From the NCBI GenBank assembly GCA_016867955.1, contig VGIE01000210.1, forward strand, positions 1 through 5,038: a stretch of DNA of 5,038 nucleotides. The letters are read 5' to 3'. Made by a program: the position numbers and the translations under genes. Below, one piece after another: positions 1 through 5,038 of this stretch (its first letter is position 1; each line of letters begins with the position of its first letter). Under the pieces are notes generated by a model, which saw nothing but the letters and a program-made list of their open reading frames with translations, was not told the DNA's origin and did no database searches. Source of the stretch: Betaproteobacteria bacterium. GTDB taxonomy: Bacteria; Pseudomonadota; Gammaproteobacteria; Burkholderiales; SG8-39.

Positions 1-2
1 GT

Positions 3-749
3 TTCGCGCATGTCGGCGTGATCAAGGCCTTGGAGGCGCAGGGCATCGTGCCGGACCTCATCGTCGGCACCAGCGCCGGCGGCCTGGTGGGTGCGTTGTA
101 CGCGAGCGGCATGTCCGGCTTCGATCTGCAGAAGGCGGCCCTGGCCATGGACGACAGCGCAGTGGCCGACTTCTCGCTGCCCAATCGCGGCGTCATCAAG
201 GGCGAGGCGCTGCAGGACTTCGTCAACACGGCGCTGGGCGGGCGCACCATCGAGCGGCTGCCGCGGCCGCTGGCCATCGTCGCCACCGACCTGCAGTCGG
301 GCGAGGCCGTCGTGTTTCGCGCAGGCAACACCGGGCTCGCGGTGCGCGCCTCCTCGTCGGTGCCCGGGGTGTTCCAGCCGGCGCGCGTCAACGGGCGTGA
401 TGTCGTGGACGGCGGGCTGGTGAGCCCGGTACCGGTGCGCATCGCGCGCAGCCTCGGCGCCGATATCGTCATCGCAGTGGACATCTCCTCGCGACCGCGC
501 GAACAGAAAACCGGCAGCAGCTTCGAGATCCTGCTGCAGTCCTTCGCCATCATGGGCAGGAGCATCGCCGTGCTCGAGCTGAAGGAGGCCGACGTCGTGG
601 TAAGCCCCGCGATCGGCGGCATTGCCGGCACCGATTTCAAGTCGAAACACCTCGCCATCCTCGAGGGCGAGCGCGCCATGCAGGGGCAGCTTGCGGCGCT
701 GCGCGCGAAGATCGCTGCGGTGAATGCCGCGCGGCAGGCGACACGCTGA
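3..749 (+). CDS. Patatin-like phospholipase family protein (RssA-like), 5' end outside the window
   Basis: This is a serine lipid acyl hydrolase of the patatin family, probably acting on membrane phospholipids or related esters; its actual substrate cannot be read from sequence. The frame is open from the first bases and begins FAHVGV, the stretch that follows the Gly-rich oxyanion motif in this family, so the GTG at 18 is internal and the true start lies upstream. Counting from base 3, the nucleophile motif GTSAGG is at residues 22-27 (Ser24, codon 72-74). The second catalytic residue is Asp136 in the DGG motif (408-416), inside VVDGGLVSPVPV. The segment RASSSVPGVFQP before it is also typical of the family. 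About 248 residues are present against a usual 280-320, so roughly 30-60 N-terminal residues are missing. No signal peptide can be judged. The gene stands apart from the downstream SDR, separated by a promoter-like AT-rich gap. Family assignment is firm; the physiological role is unknown. Confidence 0.93.
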   Translation, partial: FAHVGVIKALEAQGIVPDLIVGTSAGGLVGALYASGMSGFDLQKAALAMDDSAVADFSLPNRGVIKGEALQDFVNTALGGRTIERLPRPLAIVATDLQSGEAVVFRAGNTGLAVRASSSVPGVFQPARVNGRDVVDGGLVSPVPVRIARSLGADIVIAVDISSRPREQKTGSSFEILLQSFAIMGRSIAVLELKEADVVVSPAIGGIAGTDFKSKHLAILEGERAMQGQLAALRAKIAAVNAARQATR

Positions 750-783
750 GCGGGGTATTAGGCTCGGTCCATACAGGCTCGAT

Positions 784-812
784 TTGCATGTCAGTAATCA
801 CCATTCTAACAT
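784..812 (+). promoter_or_regulatory. Candidate sigma70-type promoter for the first SDR gene
   Basis: TTGCAT (784-789) and TAACAT (807-812) are separated by 17 bp. They match the -35 and -10 consensus at 3 and 4 of 6 positions. They lie in the only strongly AT-rich block (about 36% G+C over 771-860) between two GC-rich genes. A second -10-like TATAAA at 833-838 has no good -35 at proper spacing. The location supports a promoter for the SDR at 886; the exact hexamers are an inference. Confidence 0.45.
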
Positions 813-857
813 ACAATTGGTAATGGCTTAAGTATAAAAGTGTCAGTATTGTCATTT
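789..857 (+). repeat. Direct repeat TGTCAGTA, two copies 52 bp apart
   Basis: TGTCAGTA occurs at 789-796 and again at 841-848. Extending each copy to 17 bp (789-805 and 841-857) gives 12 matching positions. The 52 bp offset is close to five helical turns, so the copies would face the same side of the DNA. The first overlaps the last base of the candidate -35 and runs into the spacer; the second lies downstream of the promoter. This could be a pair of operator sites for one regulator, but no regulator gene is in the window. Confidence 0.4.
801..826. repeat. Imperfect dyad in the SDR leader (operator candidate)
   Basis: CCATT at 801-805 and AATGG at 822-826 form the arms of an imperfect 26 bp inverted repeat centred near 813-814. 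A few further pairs lie inside, and a CAATTG palindrome sits off-centre. The dyad covers the candidate -10 at 807-812, where a bound repressor would block transcription. Five perfect arm pairs are modest evidence in AT-rich DNA. Confidence 0.25.
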
Positions 858-872
858 GGTTGCAGGTACCGC

Positions 873-877
873 GGAGG
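873..877 (+). promoter_or_regulatory. Shine-Dalgarno site that fixes the first SDR start
   Basis: GGAGG lies 8 nt before the ATG at 886, ideal spacing. It favours 886 over the in-frame GTG at 883 (5 nt spacing) and the in-frame TTG at 856, which lies upstream of the site. Confidence 0.75.
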
Positions 878-885
878 ATGGAGTG

Positions 886-1590
886 ATGAGGATTCTTGTA
901 ACCGGGTCGGCCCGCGGCCTGGGCCTGGGCATATGTACCGCGGCCGCGAAACGCGGCGATGAGGTCATCGCCGCTTGCCGAAAGTCCACGGCCGAGCTGC
1001 GGGCCTTGGCAGTGCGGGTGGTCGAGGGAATCGACGTTGCCGAAGAATCCTCGCTGCAGCGCCTGCGCGACGCGCTCGGCGCCGAGCCGCTGGACACCGT
1101 GGTGTGCAACGCGGGGATCAATGTCAGCTGCAGCTCGAGGAGCATCGACGAGCTGGACCTGGGCGCGCTGGCGAAGGAGTACGGCGTCAACGCCGTCGGC
1201 ACGGCGCGAACGGTCCAGGCCGTCCTCCCCAATCTCGGCAAGGGGTCCAAGGTCATACTCATCACCACCAGCGGCGAGACGCTCAGGCGCAATCCCTCGC
1301 GCGGGGGAAGCTACGGCTACCGCATGTCCAAGGCCGGCATCAACCAGTTCGGCTTTCTGCTCGCCTCCGAAATCCGGCCGCGCGGCATTGCCGTGCGCAT
1401 CATCAGTCCGGGGCCGGTGGACACCGACATGACGCGCATCATCGGCGGGGCCGGCGTCGTCCTCGCCAGGGCACCGGGTCAGATGCCCGACATCGTCACC
1501 GCCGGACGCAAGGTGCTCGGCCAGATCGACGAACTGACCCTCGAGGACACCGGTTCCTGGATCGACCAGGCCGACAAGCGCTGGGCCTGA
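886..1590 (+). CDS. Classical-type SDR family NAD(P)-dependent oxidoreductase, C-factor-like
   Basis: This 234-residue protein is a cytoplasmic short-chain dehydrogenase/reductase. It should oxidise an alcohol or reduce a carbonyl with NAD(P)(H); the substrate is not identifiable. The cofactor motif TGSARGLGLG is at residues 6-15, CNAG at 74-77, the structural Asn is N102, and the active site is S129 with Y145-R-M-S-K149. The context GGSYGYRMSK, with a longer than usual Ser-to-Tyr spacing, resembles the CsgA/C-factor group of SDRs. The ISPGPVDTDM segment after the active site (residues about 169-178) is the usual cofactor-side PG motif. R10 in the glycine loop and R32 after the second strand hint at NADP preference, which is an inference. 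The ATG at 886 is chosen for its GGAGG site and because the Rossmann strand begins there at once. The gene has its own AT-rich leader and converges on the CoA-transferase remnant with 29 bp between stops. Family assignment is secure. Confidence 0.93.
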   Translation: MRILVTGSARGLGLGICTAAAKRGDEVIAACRKSTAELRALAVRVVEGIDVAEESSLQRLRDALGAEPLDTVVCNAGINVSCSSRSIDELDLGALAKEYGVNAVGTARTVQAVLPNLGKGSKVILITTSGETLRRNPSRGGSYGYRMSKAGINQFGFLLASEIRPRGIAVRIISPGPVDTDMTRIIGGAGVVLARAPGQMPDIVTAGRKVLGQIDELTLEDTGSWIDQADKRWA

Positions 1591-1619
1591 ACGCCGATCG
1601 CGCCGCCGCCCGGCTGCGT

Positions 1620-2306
1620 TCAGCCCCGGCCGCCGGCGTCCTCCGAACCGTCGGCCAGGGCCGGCCGATCTGGCGCGGCGCGCCCGGCCAGTTCCCGCCA
1701 TACCGCATCATTGTGTTCGCCCAGCAGCGGCGCGCGCGGGCCGCTGCGCCATGCTGCCTCCGAGCGGATGCTCGGGTACCGCGGATAGGTGAAGCTGCGC
1801 CCGAGCTCGGGGTGCTCGATCTCGACGAAGTCGCCGCGCTCGCGGCACTGGGCGTCATGGATCAGATCCTCGGGCGGTCGATTCGGCGCGCACACGACAT
1901 TGCACCGCTGCAGCGCATGAAACGCCTCCTCGGCGCTCCTGCCGGCTGCCCATCGACCCAGCACCGCGGCAATCTGCTGCGTGGCCTCGGAGGTCTTCAC
2001 GTAGGCGGCGTCGTCGAGCCGCGGGTCGTCGAGTTCCGCCGCGAGGCCTGACGGCGCGAGCAGTTCGCGCAGCCGCGGCAGGTTGGCGATGCGCAGCATG
2101 GTGATCACCAGCGCGAGGAAGCGGCCGTCGGCGCATTTCAGCTGCTGGGGTGAACTGCGGACCTGGTTGCGGCCGGTGTAGACGAAGCGCGGGACGGTGC
2201 CTTCGGTGCCCTGCGCGCAGGCATCGTGGATGGCGACATCGATGAACTGGCCGCGGCCGGTGGCGTACCGGTGGTAGAACGCCGCGGCGATGGCGACCGC
2301 GGCATG
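1620..2306 (-). pseudogene. C-terminal remnant of a CaiB/BaiF (family III) CoA-transferase
   Basis: Intact members move CoA between acyl-CoA thioesters and acids through an aspartyl-CoA thioester intermediate. Reading leftwards from about 2306, the remnant starts in the helix before FYHRYATGRGQFIDVAIHDA; TGRGQ (2261-2247) is a hallmark of the family. It continues to HPELG (1814-1800) and PLLGEHN (1730-1710), the usual C-terminal signature, and stops at 1622-1620. About 228 residues survive of the roughly 400 expected. The catalytic Asp, which in formyl-CoA transferase lies about 14 residues before the conserved Ala-Ala-Leu, falls on the far side of the break, so the product cannot be active. 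The frame stays open to an ATG at 2579-2577, but that extension (residues 1 to about 91) is only the antisense of the Bug gene and resembles no CoA-transferase. No promoter or ribosome site is evident at the broken end. It converges with the SDR at 886-1590. Confidence 0.85.
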
Positions 2307-2315
2307 CTGGGCCTT
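2290..2315. other. Rearrangement (or assembly) junction joining two 5'-truncated genes head to head
   Basis: Family-like sequence of the minus-strand CoA-transferase ends at about 2300 (AAVAIAAAFYHR reading leftwards). Family-like sequence of the plus-strand Bug protein begins at about 2301-2310 (LGLAAMTKGRPDGY reading rightwards). Neither gene's N-terminal part exists on the other side. The point cannot be fixed to the base, because both frames stay open across it. I see no insertion sequence, target duplication or long repeat at the join, which would suit a simple deletion of two 5' ends plus their intergenic region. A false join in assembly is the main alternative. Confidence 0.7.
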
Positions 2316-3038
2316 GCTGCCATGACCAAGGGCAGGCCGGACGGCTACGTGCTCAACGTCGCCCCGCACGCGGTGCTGATCCAGCTGCCGCTGGTCGATC
2401 CCAACTTCCGGATCGAAGCGGAAAAGGATTACCTGCCGATCGTCTTCTTGCTGGAATTTCCGCTGGTGATCGCGGCCAACCCCGGCGTTCCCTTCCGCGA
2501 TTTGAAGGGCCTCATCGCCCGTGCCAGGGCCAACCCCGGCCGGCTCAACTTCGCCATCCAGCAGGGCACGGTGAGCCACTACTTCGTCGAGCTGTTCCGG
2601 CAGACGGCCGGCATCGAACTGACGCTTGTGCCGTACAGGAGTTCGGCTGCATCCCTGCCGGATCTCGTCGGCGGGCAGATTGAACTGGCGATTTCGAATG
2701 TGACCGTGAAATCCATGGTCGAGGCGGGCAAGCTGGTGGCGCTTGCCGTGTCGAGCCGGGAGCGCTGGGCGCCGTTTCCCAATCTGCCCACGCTCACCGA
2801 GGCGGGCATGCCCATGGTCGACACCTCCTGGTACACCCTAGTCACCGGCGCCGGCACGCCGAAGGACGTTGTCGACAAGGTGCGCCAGGCATTCTCCGAG
2901 TCGCTCAAGCTGCCCGCGATCGAAAAGATGTTCGTCGCCGCCGGGCTGATCGGGCACCCCGACATGACGCCGCAGGAAATCACCGAGCGCCGCATCTGGG
3001 AGCCGGTCATCCGCAAGGCCGGCATCAGGTTGCACTAG
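2301..3038 (+). pseudogene. Bug/TctC family tripartite tricarboxylate transporter solute-binding protein, N-terminus lost
   Basis: Intact Bug proteins are exported to the periplasm, where they capture carboxylates or other small organic molecules. Family marks are LGLAAMTKGRPDGY at the start (PDGY from 2337), the VPYRSSAASLPDLVGGQIE loop (VPY at 2628-2636), KLVALAVSSRERW followed by LPTLTEAGMP (2784-2813), and SWYTLVTGAGTP. The C-terminus at 3038 is normal. About 245 residues remain of a usual 320-330. The missing part holds the signal peptide and the first ligand-lobe segment with its Gly-Gly-Asp motif, so any product could not be exported or fold normally. The frame opens at an ATG at 2226, but the 25 codons before the family region are antisense of the CoA-transferase, so that is not a natural start. 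The next gene begins 19 nt after the stop, indicating a former operon with the SDR-like gene. The ligand is unknown. Confidence 0.85.
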
Positions 3039-3057
3039 CATCAGGGCGGGGACGATC

Positions 3058-3861
3058 ATGGCAGCACTGGACGGCAAGATCGCCATCGTCGCCGGCGCGA
3101 GCGGCGGAATCGGCCACGGCATCGCGCTGAAGCTGGCCGACGAAGGGGCCACGGTCATCGTCAACGGCCGCACACGCGCCACCGGCGAAGCCGCGGTGCG
3201 AACGATCCGCGAGCGCGGCGGCAGGGCCGAATTCATCCGCGGCGACATCCTGTCCGGCGCCGACATGCGCGCGCTGGCGCAGGAAACGATCGCGCGCTTC
3301 GGTGCCATCGACATCCTGGTGGCCAGTGCCGGCGGCGTGGCGGCGGCGACCGAGTCCGATGCCGCCAGGCAGGGCGCCGACAGCCGCCTGTTCCGCAATC
3401 TCGATCCGGCGGTCGTCGCCGGCAAAGTCTCGGCCGCCACGCTGGGCAAGCTCAACCCGGCGCACGCCGTGGTCAATCACATGATCGGGCGCGGCGGCGG
3501 CAGCATTCTGTTCATCACCGCCGAGGGCGGCCGTGTACCCACCGTGGGACAGACGGTGGCGTCGCTGGCGTCGGGAGGACTCATCGTCATGGCCAAGGTG
3601 CTGGCGAAGGAACTCGCCGCCTCGAAGATCCGCGTCAACACCGTTGCCGTCACGCTGGTGGCGGACACGCCGGCGTGGGACCTGTTCATGAGCGGCAACT
3701 CCAACCGCGACGGGATGTATTCGAAGATCCGCGACAGGGCACCTCTGGGGCTCGCCAGGCCGGCCGACATCGCCGAACTGGCCGCGTTCCTGGTGTCCGA
3801 CCGGGCGGCCTACATCACCGGCGCCACGGTCAGTCCGACGGGGGGGCTGACCTATTCCTAG
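3058..3861 (+). CDS. SDR-fold protein with degenerate catalytic site
   Basis: This 267-residue protein has a Rossmann fold of the short-chain dehydrogenase/reductase superfamily. The glycine-rich loop AGASGGIG is at residues 12-19, with Ala replacing the common Thr. The acidic turn RGDI is at 61-64, and ASAGG at 89-93 stands where NNAG is usual. The strand ILFITAEGG (150-158) normally carries the catalytic Ser; here it reads Thr-Ala-Glu. Aligned through the following helix (LAKEL, 182-186), the expected Tyr and Lys positions fall in VASLASGG at about Ala169 and Ser173, so no YxxxK is present. The IRVN motif (191-194) is intact, but the next Pro-Gly is replaced (VAVTLVADTP). The C-terminal TGATVSPTGG replaces the usual TGxxxxVDGG. 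It may be a divergent SDR subgroup, a binding protein or a decayed enzyme. The ATG at 3058 follows a GGGGA-type ribosome site (3048-3052), 19 nt after the Bug remnant, so it probably depended on transcription through that gene. Confidence 0.88.
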   Translation: MAALDGKIAIVAGASGGIGHGIALKLADEGATVIVNGRTRATGEAAVRTIRERGGRAEFIRGDILSGADMRALAQETIARFGAIDILVASAGGVAAATESDAARQGADSRLFRNLDPAVVAGKVSAATLGKLNPAHAVVNHMIGRGGGSILFITAEGGRVPTVGQTVASLASGGLIVMAKVLAKELAASKIRVNTVAVTLVADTPAWDLFMSGNSNRDGMYSKIRDRAPLGLARPADIAELAAFLVSDRAAYITGATVSPTGGLTYS

Positions 3862-3902
3862 CCGGGTGCCGGCGCACGTCGCGACGGCGGCCGGATAGCG
3901 GA

Positions 3903-3931
3903 GTCGAGGCGCTCGGCCGGCGCTACTCGAC
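3903..3931. terminator. Hairpin between convergent genes, overlapping the nlpC stop; terminator candidate
   Basis: GTCGAG (3903-3908) pairs with CTCGAC (3926-3931), and GCGC (3909-3912) with GCGC (3920-3923). The loop is 7 nt and there is a two-base TA bulge that is part of the nlpC stop codon. It lies 42 bp past the SDR-like stop and could act on both converging transcripts. There is no T-tract on either strand, so it is not a canonical intrinsic terminator. Confidence 0.35.
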
Positions 3932-4528
3932 GATGCGCCGCGCGCCGTCGAAGCGCGTGTTCCAATAGGCCACGCGCATGCTCTCGGTGCGCACCACGGC
4001 ACCCGGCTTGGGAGCGTGTATGAAGTGGCCGTCGCCGAGGTAGATGCCCACGTGCGAGAAAGGGCGCTTCAGCGTGTTGAAGAACACCAGGTCGCCGGGC
4101 TCGAGTTCATGGCGCTCGATGCGCTTGCCGCGCTCGCTTTGCGCCGCCGAGTTGTGCGGCAGCTTGACGCCATAGGCCTCGTTGAACACGTGTGCGACGA
4201 GCCCGCTGCAATCGAAGCCCGAGGCCATCGACTTGCCGCCGCGCCGGTAATCGAAGCCCGCGGCGGCGAGCGCGGCGAACAGCATTTCGGGCGAACGCGC
4301 GCTGCCGTTTGGCGCCGATGCCGGCGAAGTCGTCGGCGATACGAATGCGCGTGGTGATTCATCCTGCGGGACTGGCGTGCCGCCGAGCGCGGCCGGACTG
4401 GTCGCCGAGGGGAGGGCAGCGGCAACCGGCACGCGCGCGTCTTCCACCGGGGCTGGGGCGCGACTCGCGCAACCGCCCAGAGCGGCAGTCAATAAAGCAA
4501 TAAAAAACAGTATCTTGAAACTTCGCAT
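3923..4528 (-). CDS. NlpC/P60 (C40) family peptidase, lipoprotein
   Basis: This is probably a cell-wall hydrolase that cuts peptide bonds in peptidoglycan stems and is anchored by lipid in the envelope. The 201-residue product starts with a type II signal peptide: basic residues R2 and K5, a hydrophobic stretch 6-18, and lipobox LGGC with lipidation at Cys20. Ser22 after the Cys does not suggest inner-membrane retention. Residues 21-80 form a Pro/Ala/Ser-rich linker spanning towards the wall. The C40 domain occupies about 80-198, with the nucleophile in FDCSGLV (C107, codon 4210-4208), the base in SHVGIYLG (H159, 4054-4052) and the third residue in HFIHAPKPG (H171, 4018-4016). EPGDLVFF (143-150) and LPHNSAAQ (123-130) are further conserved blocks. 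Length and motifs look complete. The ATG at 4528 is chosen because the signal peptide starts there, although no Shine-Dalgarno site precedes it. It diverges from the secretin-domain gene across 124 bp. It resembles the Spr/MepS group, but the exact orthologue is uncertain. Confidence 0.95.
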   Translation of the reverse strand: MRSFKILFFIALLTAALGGCASRAPAPVEDARVPVAAALPSATSPAALGGTPVPQDESPRAFVSPTTSPASAPNGSARSPEMLFAALAAAGFDYRRGGKSMASGFDCSGLVAHVFNEAYGVKLPHNSAAQSERGKRIERHELEPGDLVFFNTLKRPFSHVGIYLGDGHFIHAPKPGAVVRTESMRVAYWNTRFDGARRIVE

Positions 4529-4534
4529 TCAAGT

Positions 4535-4563
4535 AATTTAGTAAAATCTGAGCGTAAAGTAAA
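4535..4563 (-). promoter_or_regulatory. Candidate promoter of the NlpC/P60 gene, possibly giving a leaderless mRNA
   Basis: On the minus strand, TTTACT (4563-4558) and TAAATT (4540-4535) are 17 bp apart and each match consensus at 4 of 6 positions. Transcription starting the usual 7 bases past the -10 would begin at about 4528, the A of the start ATG. The bases before that ATG (ACTTGA) contain no ribosome-binding sequence, which agrees with leaderless translation. A shifted alternative, TTTACG (4558-4553) with TACTTG (4535-4530), would start inside the gene. Confidence 0.4.
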
Positions 4564-4652
4564 GGACTGCGTGTGCCTGCGCCGCCATCCGCTCCGTGAA
4601 ATGTGCCTCGACGGCGTCAGCGCGTGGCGGTGCAGGCCGTTACTTGGATACC

Positions 4653-5038
4653 ATGCCCACCATGAACCCTCTTCCGGCTGCATTCGCACGCTGCCTCGCC
4701 GCCCTTGTGCTGCTGCTCGCGCTGGCGCCCTTCGCGCTGCCGGCGCGTGCCGACATCGAGGTGATCACGCTGCGCTACCGCAGTGCCGAGCAGATCACCC
4801 CCATCCTGCAGCCGCTGGTGGAGCCGGGTGGCGCGATCACCGGCATGCAGAACCAGCTCGTCATCCGTTCGAGCGCCGGCAGCATTGCCGACCTGCGCCG
4901 AGTGCTGGCCACGCTCGACAGCGCGCCGCGGTAACTGCGCATCTCCGTGCGTAAGGGCAGCGAAGCGGATTCGAGCGAGCGCGCCGCGGCGCTTTCGGGC
5001 ACGCTCTCCAATCGCGGCAGCAACGTACAGGGACGCAT
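4653..5038 (+). pseudogene. Secretin N-domain (STN/short-domain) exported protein, interrupted by in-frame TAA; runs off the window
   Basis: From the ATG at 4653 the product begins with a signal peptide whose hydrophobic core is ALVLLLALAPFAL, with likely cleavage after PARA, before DIEV. The mature part, EVITLRYRSAEQITPILQPL through QLVIRSSAGSIADLRRVLATLD, matches the secretin N1-type short domain that helps build or dock outer-membrane secretin rings. Translation stops at TAA 4932-4934 after 93 codons. The same frame then continues LRISVRKGSEADSS to the window end for 34 sense codons. In this family the LD at the end of the domain is normally followed by a basic residue, Gln-Leu and a strand like LRISVR, so the TAA most likely replaces a Gln codon (CAA to TAA is one transition). 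The start is uncertain: ATG 4662 would also give a full signal peptide, ATG 4596 seems too early, and only a weak GGA (4646-4648) precedes 4653. A natural short protein or a sequencing error remains possible. Confidence 0.7.

Noticed and set aside
856..885. TTG at 856 or GTG at 883 as the start of the first SDR.
   Set aside because: The GGAGG at 873-877 sits 8 nt from the ATG at 886, and the Rossmann strand begins directly after that Met.
1591..1619. Terminator between the first SDR and the CoA-transferase remnant.
   Set aside because: The 29 bp gap is GC-rich with no convincing stem-loop and no T-tract.
637..1701. Long minus-strand open frame over the patatin end and first SDR.
   Set aside because: It is a GC-rich shadow: Arg/Gly/Ala-rich with no domain, and it crosses the AT-rich leader and two well-supported genes on the other strand.
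2226..2300. ATG at 2226 as the natural start of the Bug protein, including a stretch (PVVERRGDGDRG) faintly like the family's ENRPGAGG motif.
   Set aside because: On the minus strand the same bases encode a far better CoA-transferase match (FYHRYATGRGQFIDV). There is no signal peptide, and the plus-strand likeness is limited to a few Gly/Arg/Val positions expected by chance. It does leave the junction uncertain by some bases.
2307..2579. Minus-strand N-terminal extension from the ATG at 2579 as a real CoA-transferase N-terminus.
   Set aside because: It is the antisense of clear Bug family sequence and lacks CoA-transferase motifs, including the catalytic Asp.
3025..4002. Long minus-strand open frame opposite the second SDR.
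   Set aside because: Its composition (Arg, Gly, Ala, His, Asp) is typical of an antisense GC-rich frame, and it overlaps the NlpC/P60 gene in another frame.
4515..4547. Plus-strand promoter TTGAAA (4515-4520) with TAAAAT (4542-4547) for the secretin-domain gene.
   Set aside because: Both hexamers are good, but the 21 bp spacer is too long, and they sit in AT-rich DNA explained by the nlpC 5' end.
1..5038. CRISPR array, tRNA/rRNA, insertion sequence, toxin-antitoxin or phage genes.
   Set aside because: I found no spaced repeat series, cloverleaf, transposase motif or small paired genes on either strand.

Overview
The window is GC-rich (about two thirds G+C) with dense, short-spaced proteobacterial genes. 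A Bug/TctC-type periplasmic solute-binding protein, type III CoA-transferase and SDR genes together, plus a patatin-like protein, an NlpC/P60 lipoprotein and a secretin-N-domain protein, suggest a betaproteobacterium of Burkholderiales/Rhodocyclales type. That placement is an inference from family content and composition; no marker gene is present.

Layout. (1) 3-749, plus: a 5'-truncated patatin-like phospholipase with its Ser and Asp catalytic motifs. (2) 750-885: a markedly AT-rich leader (about 36% G+C over 771-860) with a promoter candidate, a direct repeat spaced 52 bp and an imperfect dyad, ahead of an intact SDR dehydrogenase (886-1590, plus). (3) 1620-3038: a scar. The C-terminal half of a CaiB/BaiF (type III) CoA-transferase on the minus strand meets, head to head at about 2290-2315, the C-terminal three quarters of a Bug solute-binding protein on the plus strand. 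Both genes lack their 5' ends, and the promoter region that presumably lay between them is gone. (4) 3058-3861, plus: a second SDR-fold protein, 19 nt behind the Bug remnant, with the nucleotide-binding glycines but apparently without the catalytic Tyr and Lys. (5) 3923-4528, minus: an NlpC/P60 lipoprotein, convergent with the second SDR; a hairpin overlaps its stop codon. (6) 4653 to the window end, plus: an exported secretin-N-domain protein, divergent from nlpC, interrupted by an in-frame TAA at 4932-4934 after which the same frame continues plausibly.

How they fit together. The SDR, CoA-transferase, Bug and SDR genes look like an acyl-CoA or organic-acid catabolic module: periplasmic capture, CoA activation, then oxidation or reduction. 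It lies between envelope-type genes (patatin upstream, lipoprotein peptidase and secretin-domain protein downstream). The module appears to be decaying: two genes are truncated and one SDR seems catalytically degenerate. Only the first SDR looks complete and properly equipped with expression signals. I found no CRISPR array, tRNA, rRNA, insertion sequence or phage gene. The most notable observations are the double-truncation junction near 2300, the internal TAA at 4932, the degenerate SDR, and the repeat-bearing AT-rich leader.
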